Notes: generated from the letters alone by a model not told the origin. A stretch of 64,000 nt of DNA from Puffinus mauretanicus (GCA_023333565.1 JAJKFH010003883.1:1-64000); one strand, 5' to 3'; positions 54,221 to 63,488 are shown, counted from the first letter of the stretch. Numbers and translations: made by a program.

Positions 54221-54974
54221 GGTGGTCTTTTATGGTCATTTACTGGAGTATATTTAAAAAAAACAACACCTGGCATTGCTAATTAGTTATTTTGCACCAA
54301 TCTTAGGAGTAGTAGAAATTTTTAGTGTGGTCGTAAGAGTTTCACAGCAACATTCTCTGTGCAGCTGCCGAACATCCCATGCGGAGCTATGGATATCTAG
54401 AGAGCTTCTAGAGCAGAGTGATGGTGTGTGCCTGGTTTAGATATATGCAAACTTAAAACTCTATATAATTTTGGTTTTTTGGGGGAAAAAATATATGTGT
54501 AAGGCCCCCATACAAGTAGTTCAAAAAAGGGTCACGATACAAATAGGTAAGCCAAGTAACATGCACCAGCCACCCATCACTGCTAAAATAAGGCTGCTCT
54601 TTTAACATCAGGACAAGGTTTATTGCTCTCTGGGTGCTCAGGACCAGTCCTGAGCGGGTGAAGCTGGGCCTAATGGACCCTGCATCTGATTAAGCGGCTG
54701 TCAGAAGCAGGCAGTTGATAAATGATGCTGACTCCCATTACTACTGCACACATTGCCTTCTCTCTCTTTTAAATCACTCAGGAGAAGCTCACGCTTGCTC
54801 AAGAAATATGCAGTCTTCTGCAGTTGGCTGGATTGCCGTATAGAAGCTTTTTACCTGACTTGCACTGAAAATGCAATGAATCTTAGTCAAATACGTGATT
54901 TTCAAACGCCTATAGTTTAGCAGGGACTTGTGAATGTTACTCTGCATGCCTGCTGTGTCCTGGATGCTCTGCAG

Positions 54975-54980
54975 GAACCT
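54975..54980 (+). repeat. Left copy of probable target-site duplication (gaacct)
   Basis: The bases gaacct end at the first base of the left LTR. The same six bases occur at 57542-57547, one base beyond the last matching base of the right LTR. Five or six bases is the length class expected of retroviral integration. The T may be shared with the LTR's terminal TG. Confidence 0.55.
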
Positions 54981-55231
54981 GTGCTGGTTTTGGCTGGGAT
55001 AGCGTTAATTTTCTTCACAGTAGCCTGTATGGGGCTGTGTTTTGGATTTGTGCTGGAAACGGTGTTGATAACACAGAGATGTTTTCGTTGTTGCTGAGCA
55101 GTGCTCACACACAGTCAAGGCCTTTTCTGCTCCTCACCCCACCCCACCAGCGAGGAGGCTGGGGGTGCACAAGGAGCTGGGAGGGGACACGGCTGGGACA
55201 GCTGACCCCCCAAGGGATATTCCATACCATA

Positions 55232-55255
55232 TGACGTCATGCTCAGCATATAAGG
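55232..55255 (+). promoter_or_regulatory. LTR promoter core: CRE-like TGACGTCA and TATA box
   Basis: TGACGTCA lies at 55232-55239 and TATAAGG at 55249-55255. The palindromic octamer is the classic CREB/ATF binding site. The right LTR keeps the octamer (57276-57283) but its TATA has decayed to 'catatagag'. Promoter activity is inferred, not shown. Confidence 0.6.
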
Positions 55256-55435
55256 CTGGGGGAAGAAGAAGGAGGGGGGGGGCGTTCGGAGCGATGGCGT
55301 TTGTCTTCCCAAGTCACCGTTACGCGTGATGGAGCCCTGCTGTCCTGGGGATGGCTGAACACCCGCCTGCCGGTGGGAAGTGGTGAATGAATTCCTTGTT
55401 TTGCTTTGCTTGCGTGCGCGGCTTTTACTTTGCCT

Positions 55436-55441
55436 ATTAAA
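55436..55441 (+). promoter_or_regulatory. LTR polyadenylation signal ATTAAA
   Basis: ATTAAA in 'tgcctattaaactgtcttta' lies some 180 bases after the TATA box, the right place for the R region of an LTR. It is in sense with MYO9A. The right LTR carries the same hexamer on the minus strand at 57077-57082. Confidence 0.55.
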
Positions 55442-55543
55442 CTGTCTTTATCTCAACCCACGGGTTTTCTCACTTTTGCTCTTCCCATTCTCTCCCCCAT
55501 CCCACTGGGCAGGGAGTGAGTGAGCGGCTGGGTGGGGCTTAGT

Positions 55544-56020
55544 TCTCCACCCCTTATTCCATACCATTTACGTCATGCTCAGGTCCCACACTATCCAATA
55601 CGTCCTCATTAGCCACCACCTCCTTTCCCATCCGTTGATATAATACACAGATACCATTCCCTTAGTCTATGGAGCACCCCTGTAAAATGTCCACAAACGT
55701 CCACAAAATGTCCACTGCGTTCATTTACTCCATGACTTTGGGCTCCTTCTCTTATGGTGGTCACTCAGGTCAGCAGAGGTGGTGTGTTGCGTGGAGTTAC
55801 TGGGCACCAAAGCCAGCTCAGGTCGGGTCACTGCTGTGCTTGCGCTGCTTCTTGTAAAGCTTGTCCTCGATGGTTTGGGTGGTTCCTGCTATAGTAATTC
55901 CTGTAACATGCAACTCAAGACCCGGGTTACAACAATTTAAAGGTATTTCCATTACAATCTCCACCCTGGTCCTTTTGGACCAGACCATCGGGTTTAACAT
56001 CGCAATGAACTCCTCCCCTT
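55544..56020 (-). other. ERV internal sequence, left part, no intact gene
   Basis: Between the left LTR break and the minisatellite. It includes a short extra piece of U3-like sequence (55556-55582). On the minus strand there is an open stretch around 55818-56048, but I do not recognise its product. The sequence 'cctgctatagtaattcctgt' and what follows is, to my memory, part of a dispersed bird retroviral leader. The orientation is inferred from the primer binding site. Confidence 0.5.
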
Positions 56021-56645
56021 GCTCCTGCTCCGGCTTGGACTTATCCACGACTGCAGTCCCTTAGGGTGTACCTGCTCCAAGTGGAGCCTTACCTATGAGC
56101 CACAGTCTCTCCAGGGCCATACCTGCTGCGGCACAGACTTACCCACAGCCACAGTCGCTTTGAGGTGCACCTGCTCCAGCGTGGCCTTCTCCATGGGCCA
56201 CAATGCCTTCAGAGATATACTGCTCCAGCATGGCCTTACCCACAGTCACAGTCCCTTCGGGAGCCAACCTGCTCCAACATGGCCTCACCCATGGCTGCAG
56301 GTCCCTCCAGGGGTGTACCTGCTCTGTCATGGGCTTAGCCACGGCCACACGCTTTGAGGTGCTCCAGCATGGCCTCACGCACAGTCGCTGACACTTCAAG
56401 GTGTACCTGCTGCAGCATGGACTTATCCACAGCCACAGACACTTCGAGGTGTATCTTCTCCAGCGTGGACTTATCCTTGGGCCACGATCCCCTCAGAGGT
56501 ATACCTGCTGCGGCACAGACATAAGCATGGCCACGGACACTTTGAGATGTACCTGCTCTGGCGTGGGCTTATCCACGGCCACAGACGCCTCGGGGTGTCC
56601 TGCTCCTGCGTGGACTCATCCACAGGTCCCAGTCCCTTCCGTTCG
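56021..56645. repeat. Minisatellite of ~49-bp units inside the ERV
   Basis: About 12 diverged units follow one another. The landmark 'cctgctcc' or a close variant recurs near 56071, 56122, 56170, 56219, 56268, 56318, 56358, 56406, 56454, 56504, 56552 and 56599, giving steps of mostly 47-51 bases. Each unit also has '(g)catgg(c/a)ctta' and 'ccacagccacag' elements. The step is not always a multiple of three, so the array does not encode a single regular repeat protein. Confidence 0.85.
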
Positions 56646-56924
56646 AGTTCAGACGAGTTCAGCCTGCCCAGCGCAGCGGCACAGACCCAGCAGCGATGCC
56701 CTTGCCCGCTGCCAGCCCGGGCGCATCCCCATCGCTGTTACCAGAACGTTCCCAGGCTCAGTGAGGCGATCAGCAGCGCAGCGAGAGCAAGAAGCAGCCA
56801 CTAACGAGCACCAGTCTCTAACGAAGAGGCAGGCAAGCCCACGGCAAGCACAGGAGCTGCCAGTTAATACCTAAACAGCAATAGCACATTCCAACCAAAC
56901 CTGTCGTTATCTCGAACCCTTCGA
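56646..56924 (-). other. ERV leader region between minisatellite and primer binding site
   Basis: GC-rich stretch then 'cagttaatacctaaacagca' and 'ctgtcgttatctcgaaccct'. In minus orientation this is the leader after the primer binding site, where a packaging signal and the start of gag would normally lie. No such gene is recognisable. Confidence 0.5.
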
Positions 56925-56942
56925 GCCCCACATTGGGCACCA
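56925..56942 (-). promoter_or_regulatory. Retroviral primer binding site, tRNA-Lys(1,2)-like
   Basis: The minus strand reads TGGTGCCCAATGTGGGGC. The known tRNA-Lys(1,2) site is TGGCGCCCAACGTGGGGC, so 16 of 18 positions agree, and both differences are C to T at CpG, the expected decay of methylated CpG. It lies 8 bases inside the end of the right LTR, which fixes the interior's orientation as minus. Confidence 0.8.
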
Positions 56943-56950
56943 AAAAGAAC

Positions 56951-57541
56951 TGTCGTGGTTTAACCCCAGCCGGCAGCTGAGCCCCACCCAGCCACTCACT
57001 TACCCCCCGCCGGTGGGATGGGGGAGAGAATGGGAAGAGCAAAAGTGAGAAAACTCGTGGGTTGAGATAAAGACAGTTTAATAGGGAAAGCAAAAGCCAC
57101 GCACGCAAGCAAAGCAAACAAGGAACTCATTCACCACTTCCCACCGGCAGGCAGGTGTTCAGCCATCCCCAGGACAGCAGGGCTCCATCACGCGTAACGG
57201 TGACTTGGGAAGATAAACGCCATCGCTCCGAACGCCCCCCCGCCTTCTTCTTCCCCCAACTCTATATGCTGTGCATGACGTCATATGGTATGGAATACCC
57301 CTTTGGTCAGTTGGGGTCAGCTGTTCCAGCCGTGTCCCCTCCCAGCTCCTTGTGCACCCCCAGCCTCCTCGCTGGTGGGGTGGGGTGAGGAGCAGAAAAG
57401 GCCTTGACTGTGTGTGAGCACTGCTCAGCAAAAACGAAACATCTCTGTGTTATCAACACTGTTTCCAGCCCAAATCCAAAACACAGCCCCATACAGGCTA
57501 CTGTGAAGAGAAATAACTCTATCGCAGCCAAAACCAGCACC
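56951..57541 (-). mobile_element. Right ERV LTR, antisense orientation, complete
   Basis: On the + strand it begins 'tgtcgtggtttaaccccagc' (the U5 end) and ends 'gcagccaaaaccagcacc' (the U3 start). Its length is about 591 bases, and the left LTR would have the same length if its U5 end were present. TGACGTCA is at 57276-57283 and the complement of ATTAAA at 57077-57082. It differs from the left LTR by substitutions and an extra ~9 bases near 57300-57310. Confidence 0.9.
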
Positions 57542-58898
57542 GAACCTAAGAAAAAAAGAAAAAAAAAATTAAAAGAAAAAATAAAATTCATGCTGCAGAG
57601 TTTCCTTATTTTCAGGATTGTTTTTTCCAACGGGATGTGTTATGTTTTGAACCCGAAAGGCTTTAGGGCCATTAAAAACTCCTTCCATGCCCGCACACAT
57701 ATGCATTCAGTATGGTGTAAAGTTATATGATGTCTCAAATACTGAATTCAGGATCTTGTAGTTTTTTTAGGAAAAATTTCCTCCTGAGGTGTCTCAAAGC
57801 ACTTGTGGGCTTTAATTCTAAAAAATAGTATATGTAGAATTCATGTTAATTTTGGATGCGGATACATTGGAAGAACATACTTTTTTTAACATTTTTTGCT
57901 CATATTAAAAATAAAAGCAGGAGCAGCAATAAAAATTAATTGGATTGTTATAAAGGTGCATCATATTAATGCAATTTTGAGGATTTTTTTCCTTCTTTTC
58001 TTCAATTCCGCCATCAAAATGTCTTACGATAGAGAAGTAGAAATGCAGCTTGGGCTGGTAGGACTTTTTCCAACACATGCCGTAAGGTGCACTTCCAATA
58101 TCGCTGTTTCGAGAGTGAGTCACAAGTCTTAAAAGCATATGGTAAAAATTACGATTTTTAAACTCTACTTTCTTCCAGATGCCCTAAAATAATTTCTGCA
58201 GAAGACTTCTCAAAGTAATCCAGTTGAAAATCTATCTTGGAGGAGATCATCTTTATAAAAAGAGCAAGGGTTGGAGTTATTTTGGTGGAAAATAAATAGC
58301 TTTTTTTCCTCAGCGTGAATTTGGGGGCAGATCCTCACTTTTACTGGTCTTGCAGCGGTGATTTCTGCTAGCTGGAGGTCTCTTCGGTAGCCCTGGTAGC
58401 ACCAGTCATTAATAGTGTGAAATACAGAAGAGTAGAGTCCAGTGAAGCAGGAAAGGGAGTTATATTGCTTTTTGCGCGTAATTAAATGAATACGTAGTAC
58501 CACCATTTTCTTCTAGCAGCTAAATACTAAATATTAGTGGAGGCAAATACATCGTATAATGCTTTAAGAGCAAGCCAGGAAAAGGAAAGCGGGAAGCAAT
58601 GCTGCGTAGCGTGCCGTGCATCCTCGGTAGGCATGGTCTGCCGTATAGCTAACCTACGTCTGAGCAGAAGTCTGGTGCACCTGAAGTTGTAAAATGCTGT
58701 GCGGTTCCCTGTGGTTTAGGCTGTTCACATGGTTCTTTATCATTTTCTTTCGCGCCGAAAAAAATATCGGTGGCGTATCAGCAGAAGAGATGTTCATTTT
58801 GGTAAATGGTACACCAGTTTCCACGAAACCCTTTGAATTTCACCATTTTTTTTTGCTTGGCCCCAATATCATTACAATATCTGTGGGGTTTTTTTTAG

Positions 58899-59020
58899 GA
58901 GGAATATAGAGCGGAAGGAATTAGCTGGCACAACATCGACTACATAGACAACTCCGGCTGCATCAACCTGATCAGTAAGAAGCCGACGGGCCTGCTCCAT
59001 CTGCTGGATGAGGAAAGCAA
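58899..59020 (+). CDS. MYO9A: MYO9A exon [10 protein letters not shown] / [12 protein letters not shown] segment
   Basis: A 122-base exon after 'ggggttttttttag' and before caa|gtgagt. It starts in phase 0 ([18 protein letters not shown]) and encodes 40 residues plus two bases of an Asn codon completed by exon F. EEY..E(G)I.W..I.(Y/F).DN...(C/I)..LI..KP.G(L/I)...LDEE is the conserved stretch after the relay helix in all myosins; it belongs to the lower 50K domain and helps form the cleft that closes on actin. It joins exon D in frame (KLEQ then EEY). The donor is consensus. Confidence 0.96.
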
Positions 59021-60400
59021 GTGAGTAGGAAACTGTTGGTTTTGTTAATGGTATTTGTTTTTTCACTTAAAAAGTGTTTATCCTTAAGTCTTACCTGTAG
59101 TGATCCTTCCCAGAAGGATGCTGATAGCTCGCTGGGCTGATTTATCTTTTGTCTCTAGTTTTCTTTCCGAGGTGGTAACGCAAACAGTGAAGAATCAGCA
59201 AGCTGAGCGGAAAGCCTTAACAAATAATGATTAAAATTCTGTTTCAAGAATTTCTTCCGTTAAAGGGAAGAACAAAGGTTTCCTTGGCTTTGCTTCTCAT
59301 TTCTCTCCCTGTCTCTTGTGGTGTAACGAGGTGAAGGTGCTTAAAGCTGAGCTGAGAGACGGGAGAAGCCCAGGGCATGAGTTAAAGCAGGTTGAGTGGG
59401 TGCTGTTATTGAGATACAAGGTGGATTTATCGATTTACTTTTAAAAATTAAGCCAGAGTGAACTGAGGGCACTTGTATATAGGGGCTGCACCTCCATAGG
59501 GTTTCAGGGGCACCAGGGATGCAGCTGAGACTTGCATCCTTGGTTCTGTCCATCCAGCTTGTCTCAGTAGAAGTTATCAGATGAGCGTGTGGCTTCTGGG
59601 GCTGCCTTTGGGTGGAAACTTCTCAGTGTAAGGGATCTCCCGTCGGATGCATGTGCCAGTTTTCTCCGTGCGAAGGGCGGGGAAGGGCCAGGCGGATTTG
59701 CTGGTGTCGCCTCAGATCCGTGTGGCTCCGGTCCAGGGCACGAGCCCTCCTCCCACCATTTGCTTGCAGGTTTCTTCTCCGTTTCTTGTCTTGTTGACCA
59801 GACACACGGCAGCGATGCTGTCCCAGTGATACTGTACCAGGCTAAAACAGCTTAAATTAGGTAAAGTTGTGAAATATACCCCCAAGTTGCAGATTTACAT
59901 GAAGTTTGAGGATGGAGGATTGGCTTACTCTTACCAAGAGGCTCTGCTCAAGCTCTGTCCTTTTTCTTCCTATGCCAGGATCACTCAAGTAACTCCTGAA
60001 ATTGAAGTTACATTTGTAGGTAAAACAGCTCAATATTTCCTAGACGTAGGAGCAGTCAGCCTCAAAACCAACGACAGAAACATGGGTTTTCAGATAAACG
60101 CAGCTACCTTGAGTAATTTTTATAGGCGTACAGTATGCCACAATAAAAATACACCTATTTGTGCATTTATAACTGATTTCAGACCATTACTAGATCAGTT
60201 AAGAGCTCTTCAAACACCAGATATACCTTGTATTTGTGTATAACCACATGAGAACATACACAATAGTGTTTGCTTAGTGCCTGCAGGCACAGAAGTGGAA
60301 GCTCAGAATCTCTCTATTTTCCTATTTGTGGTCAAGAAAGAAGAGTAAAAGCTTTTTCGTTGGGTTTACGGCTATCTTCTTTTTAATTCTTTCCACTCAG
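59021..60400 (+). other. MYO9A: Intron E-F (1.4 kb)
   Basis: Bounded by gtgagt at 59021 and 'ttctttccactcag' at 60400. A 138-codon stretch without stops (59830-60243) lies inside; it is treated separately. Otherwise nothing is recognised. Confidence 0.85.
59830..60243 (+). other. Open stretch of unknown nature, with weak retropepsin-like pattern
   Basis: This frame is open from just after a TGA at 59827 to a TAA ending at 60243, and has no ATG at its start. It contains a PEIEVTFVGKTAQYFLDVGA segment and, some 55 residues later, a PLLDQL segment. A retroviral-type aspartic protease has a similar layout (short beta strands, a FL-D-T/S-G-A active site, then a later I/L-L-G-R-D). Here the active-site triad position reads D-V-G (60043-60051), so it would not be active, and the rest does not match. 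An unbroken 138-codon stretch is not unusual by chance in 64 kb. I do not claim a gene. It is not spliced to MYO9A: exons E and F join in frame without it. Confidence 0.2.
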
Positions 60401-60542
60401 TTTTCCTCAAGCCACAAACCAGACGCTGCTGGACAAGTTTAAGCGTCAACACGAAGGGAACTCCTACATTGAATTTCCAGCGGTCATGGAGCCAGCTTTC
60501 ATCATCAAACACTACGCGGGCAAAGTGAAGTATGGAGTGAAG
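60401..60542 (+). CDS. MYO9A: MYO9A exon [11 protein letters not shown] segment
   Basis: A 142-base exon. Its first base completes the Asn codon left open by exon E, then 47 residues follow: [50 protein letters not shown](Y/F)AG.V.Y is a universal myosin head motif that marks a beta strand of the lower 50K domain; FP.AT..TLL.K is also typical. The acceptor is 'ttctttccactcag'. The donor, aag|gtctgt, is atypical at +3 and +4, as in exon B. The exon ends in phase 0; its loss would shift the frame. Confidence 0.96.
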
Positions 60543-61345
60543 GTCTGTCACCCAGCTGTTCCCCGGCAGTTGTTTTCATTTAAATCATCTAGCTGTGATG
60601 GGGAAGGAGAGCTCCAAAGGCTCTACAGAGATGTTTGGAAGAGGACTTGGCTAGAGAAGAGACAGGAGGGTCAGGAGAGAAGTGTTTGGTGAAAAGCTTG
60701 GCTGAAATGAGAAGGTGGTGGGGATTGTGTCTTCCTGTTCTCCACGTTGCAAGCTCCATGTGTCTGCGTTTTGGGGAAGAATTAGGGACGCGCACTGAGG
60801 TTAATGCTACGTCCCAGCAATGGGTTGAAATTGCGTATTCGGTAGCCTTTCTGGGCTTGGTTTGTGTAGAAAACCCAATGTTTTTTTCACCGTTAGCCAT
60901 TTTTTAAATACAGGTTACATGAGCTTAGGTCTCAGCATCTCACTGCTGCAGGTACTTTTTAAAATCCCATGAAATCATGAAAATGATTTCAAAGTTGACC
61001 CTATTTATATTCATGTCCGTTATTAGCAGAAGCAATTCTGGTGGGCAAGTGAGCCTGTGTGAGAAACAGCCTCGGGATTTACGATTGCAAATCTGTTTCT
61101 GATGCAATAATTACCTGTGACAAACTTCAGCATCAGCTTCGAGGTGCTTCAGAGAGCGGTGCTTTGGGATAAAACATTTATTTTCTGAACATAAAGAGAT
61201 GTCAAATATGGGGGCAGAAAAAATGATAGAAGCAGAATTCAATAGTTGTGCTGTCCCAGGGATAGCCTGGCAGATCTTACCCGGTGTATTTTGTACATAT
61301 TGTTTATTTTCCTCTTTTCTCTGCCTCCTTTTTCTCCTTCCCTAG
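60543..61345 (+). other. MYO9A: Intron F-G (0.8 kb)
   Basis: Bounded by gtctgt at 60543 and 'tttctccttccctag' at 61345. No repeats or other signals were seen. Confidence 0.85.
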
Positions 61346-61541
61346 GATTTCCGTGAGAAAAACACAGATCATATGCGCCCGGATATTGTAGCTCTCCTGC
61401 GAAGCAGCAAAAACGCCTTTATCTGCGGGATGATCGGGATCGACCCGGTGGCCCTCTTCCGCTGGGCAGTCCTGCGGGCGTTTTTCAGGGCGATGGTTGC
61501 TTTTAGGGAGGCTGGAAAACGATACGTGGAGAAGAAAACTG
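61346..61541 (+). CDS. MYO9A: MYO9A exon G: DFREKN...[11 protein letters not shown] to loop 2
   Basis: A 196-base exon of 65 codons plus the first base of a Gly codon, after 'cttccctag' and before actg|gtacgt. It begins [20 protein letters not shown] and ends [11 protein letters not shown]. The DF.EKN.D...P(D/E)...L(L/M)..S pattern is the conserved helix before loop 2 in myosin heads; the (A/V)(V/L)FRWA(V/I)[11 protein letters not shown] part is typical of class IX. Class IX heads carry an unusually large insertion in loop 2, which follows this exon and is outside the window. [14 protein letters not shown] fits MYO9A better than MYO9B, which as I recall has AIRAM and AVLREAGRL there. Confidence 0.96.
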
Positions 61542-62821
61542 GTACGTGTGCCGATCTCCTAATCCTGGCACCTGTTTTTCACCAGCAATTTAGGTCTAAT
61601 ATATTACTACAGTGTTTTAAGTAGCCTGACTTATTAGGAGCTATTAATCTATTAAAAAACTCATTAAAATAGCATGTAGATTTTTGCTATGCAAAAGTTA
61701 CATTTAAAGGTAAGTTTGGATTTTAATACATCGTAAGAAAAAATTTTCACTTTACTGCTGCTTTAACTTTTCCTTTTTGTAGGATGCATGCATAGGAAAA
61801 CCTGAGTGATTCAAACAGAGACATAAAAATTATTCAGCAAATAAGGCAAATTATTTTTGCTAGGAATTCTTGAACTGTTAGTTACATCTGGAAACAAAAA
61901 AAGGCAATAATTCTTCCCTATAATTTTTCAAGCTGTTCACCCTTTAAGCTGCAAGCGAGTGTGTCTCTTCTTTAGCAAAATTCATTGCTTCGCAGTCATC
62001 CAGAACCACCTCATGCTGAACACGGGGGCATTAAATTAAAGGAAAGTAATGGTGCATCATCATGCTGTGGCAGGCAATATCTGGCTGTGCTTTTAGACCA
62101 TTTCTCTGCATAAAGCAATTTTGGAAAGACGGGTACAAGCTATTACTATTAATTTCTGGGCACAAGAGGGCTTGAAATTCATGATGAAATTAGAGCCTCA
62201 GCAGGGAAAATGTCAGCTGAGTTAAAATTAAGCACAGAGCCGCCCCATGAATTTTTTTTTAAGTCGGAGAGGTGTGCATCAAGGAGAGCCAAGGAGCTTG
62301 GGACGAGGAACGTAGATAAGGAAACTGTACAAGCGGAAAGAATAATTTTCCTGTTTGGGGCGAATAATAGCATCCCAAGAAGAGCAGGAGGCAAAAATCA
62401 GCTTTCAGAGGCTCTTCCTCTCAACCCACCCAGATGTGGTGTAAGAGAAAAGATGTTTCTCATGAAGCTGGGTCTATCTGGCACATCAAGGCAGCATCTA
62501 CAGACGGTGGCATTTCAAAACGCCAAGAGGTAGATGGCAAAGGCGTTTGGCCTTGGGAGAAACGCCACTCGAAAGAGTTGGCTTTGGAAATCTGTATTTG
62601 CATTTTCCTAGCATTGCCTTTTCATCTTGCATAAAGCCCAGGCTGAACTAAAGTGAGCTGGTCAAGGAGATAAAGAATATCTTCAGTCTCAGGAAGTAAG
62701 AGCTAATTTCAAGCCCTGCTTCGCTTTTTGTGTCTCTGGTGATCGACCATGCCTGCCGTGCTCCTCTCCCCACTAGCTAGCTCTCTGCTTTTCAGTCTTG
62801 ACTTTGTGGCATTAAATGGCT

Positions 62822-62851
62822 TATATCTATATCTATATATATCAATATATA
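62822..62851. repeat. TATATC/TA microsatellite
   Basis: Reads 'tatatctatatctatatata' followed by 'tcaatatata'. A simple, interrupted TA-type repeat. Confidence 0.8.
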
Positions 62852-63488
62852 GGTATAAAATAGAGTCCAGGACATTTTCAGACAACTCTGGGAGACTAAC
62901 TTTTTGCACCGCCTTCTCTTGCCATACCAAACGTAACACAGTAATGGCTGAGTTTCTAAACCTTTTCTGGCACACGCTGCCGCTGTTTTATCTATCTGGT
63001 GTCCACTGGCCTGCTTTCAAATGGCTTTGTGCTTTGTAAACTTTGTTTTTTGAGTCAAAAAGAAAGAAAAAAAAAAACCCAAAACCTCTCAAAAAGCTGG
63101 ATAAGGTTTGTCTTAAACTTCCTGACAATCCTCAGATAATTTATACCCTGAATTTCTATGTGCATCTTCAGCCTAAATTGGGAAAAAGTCCTGAGGAAGT
63201 CACCATTATATAGGCAGAACTAGTGGGAGAAGATTACCTAAAACTAATTCCCATATTGAGGCATACCTTATCTGTCGGGAAAGCTTGCCCTACAAGTAAT
63301 GGCAGAGCTGGGACCACACGTGTTCAGCTGCCTCTGCCCTCTTTGGAGAGGCAGCCATCATGTCCTAGCATGACTTCTGACCAGGTGGTGCTAGCACTTA
63401 GCAAGGTGAGATCCGTAGCAATGTTTTCATCATGCTTTTGCTGCCGAGACCTCATGCCCATCTCCCGTTCTATTGTCCTTCTCCAAAA

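Larger units (their letters stand above)
54980..55543 (+). mobile_element. Left ERV LTR, sense orientation, 3' end missing
   Basis: The LTR starts 'tgtgctggttttggctggga' and runs through U3, R and most of U5. It matches the reverse complement of the right LTR along its whole length except for a few substitutions and an indel near 55215. After 'gggtggggcttag' (to about 55541-55543) the match is lost, so about 27 bases of the U5 end, including the terminal ACA, are absent. It contains a CRE-like site, a TATA box and an ATTAAA signal, all in the same direction as MYO9A. Confidence 0.88.
54975..57547. mobile_element. Endogenous retroviral unit with two LTRs in inverted orientation
   Basis: The unit has a plus-oriented LTR on the left (54980 to about 55543) and a minus-oriented LTR on the right (56951-57541). 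Both outer ends therefore are U3 starts: 'tgtgctggttttggct' on the left and its near-reverse complement 'agccaaaaccagcacc' on the right. The interior (55544-56950) holds a ~49-bp minisatellite and, next to the right LTR, a tRNA-Lys(1,2)-like primer binding site. A 'gaacc(t)' direct repeat flanks the unit (54975-54980 and 57542-57547). No gag, pol or env reading frame is recognisable in the interior, so it is non-autonomous. The two LTRs differ by substitutions and a ~9-base indel. It lies in intron D-E, about 1.35 kb before exon E. The primer site suggests a class II (ERVK-like) relative, common in birds. Confidence 0.8.
41267..58898 (+). other. MYO9A: Intron D-E (17.6 kb)
   Basis: Bounded by gtatgt at 41267 and 'ggggttttttttag' ending at 58898. 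It contains an AT-rich block (45715-45812), a 36-bp duplication (46116-46188), a CR1 fragment (46428-46490), AT microsatellites near 48778-48789 and 49490-49580, a MIR-like relic (54118-54220) and the inverted-LTR unit (54975-57547). Between these I see no exons or RNA genes. Confidence 0.8.

Noticed and set aside
55818..56048. Minus-strand open frame in the ERV interior as possible gag
   Set aside because: Short, without any matrix, capsid or zinc-knuckle motif, and it runs into the minisatellite. I could not assign it to a viral gene.
56401..56874. Plus-strand open frame of 157 codons
   Set aside because: It runs through the ~49-bp minisatellite and ERV leader, antisense to the element. 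Repeated units create the apparent protein repeats.
41132..61541. Assignment to MYO9B instead of MYO9A
   Set aside because: Several residues in exons D and G ([30 protein letters not shown]) agree with MYO9A and not with MYO9B as I remember it. A tree with both paralogues would settle it.
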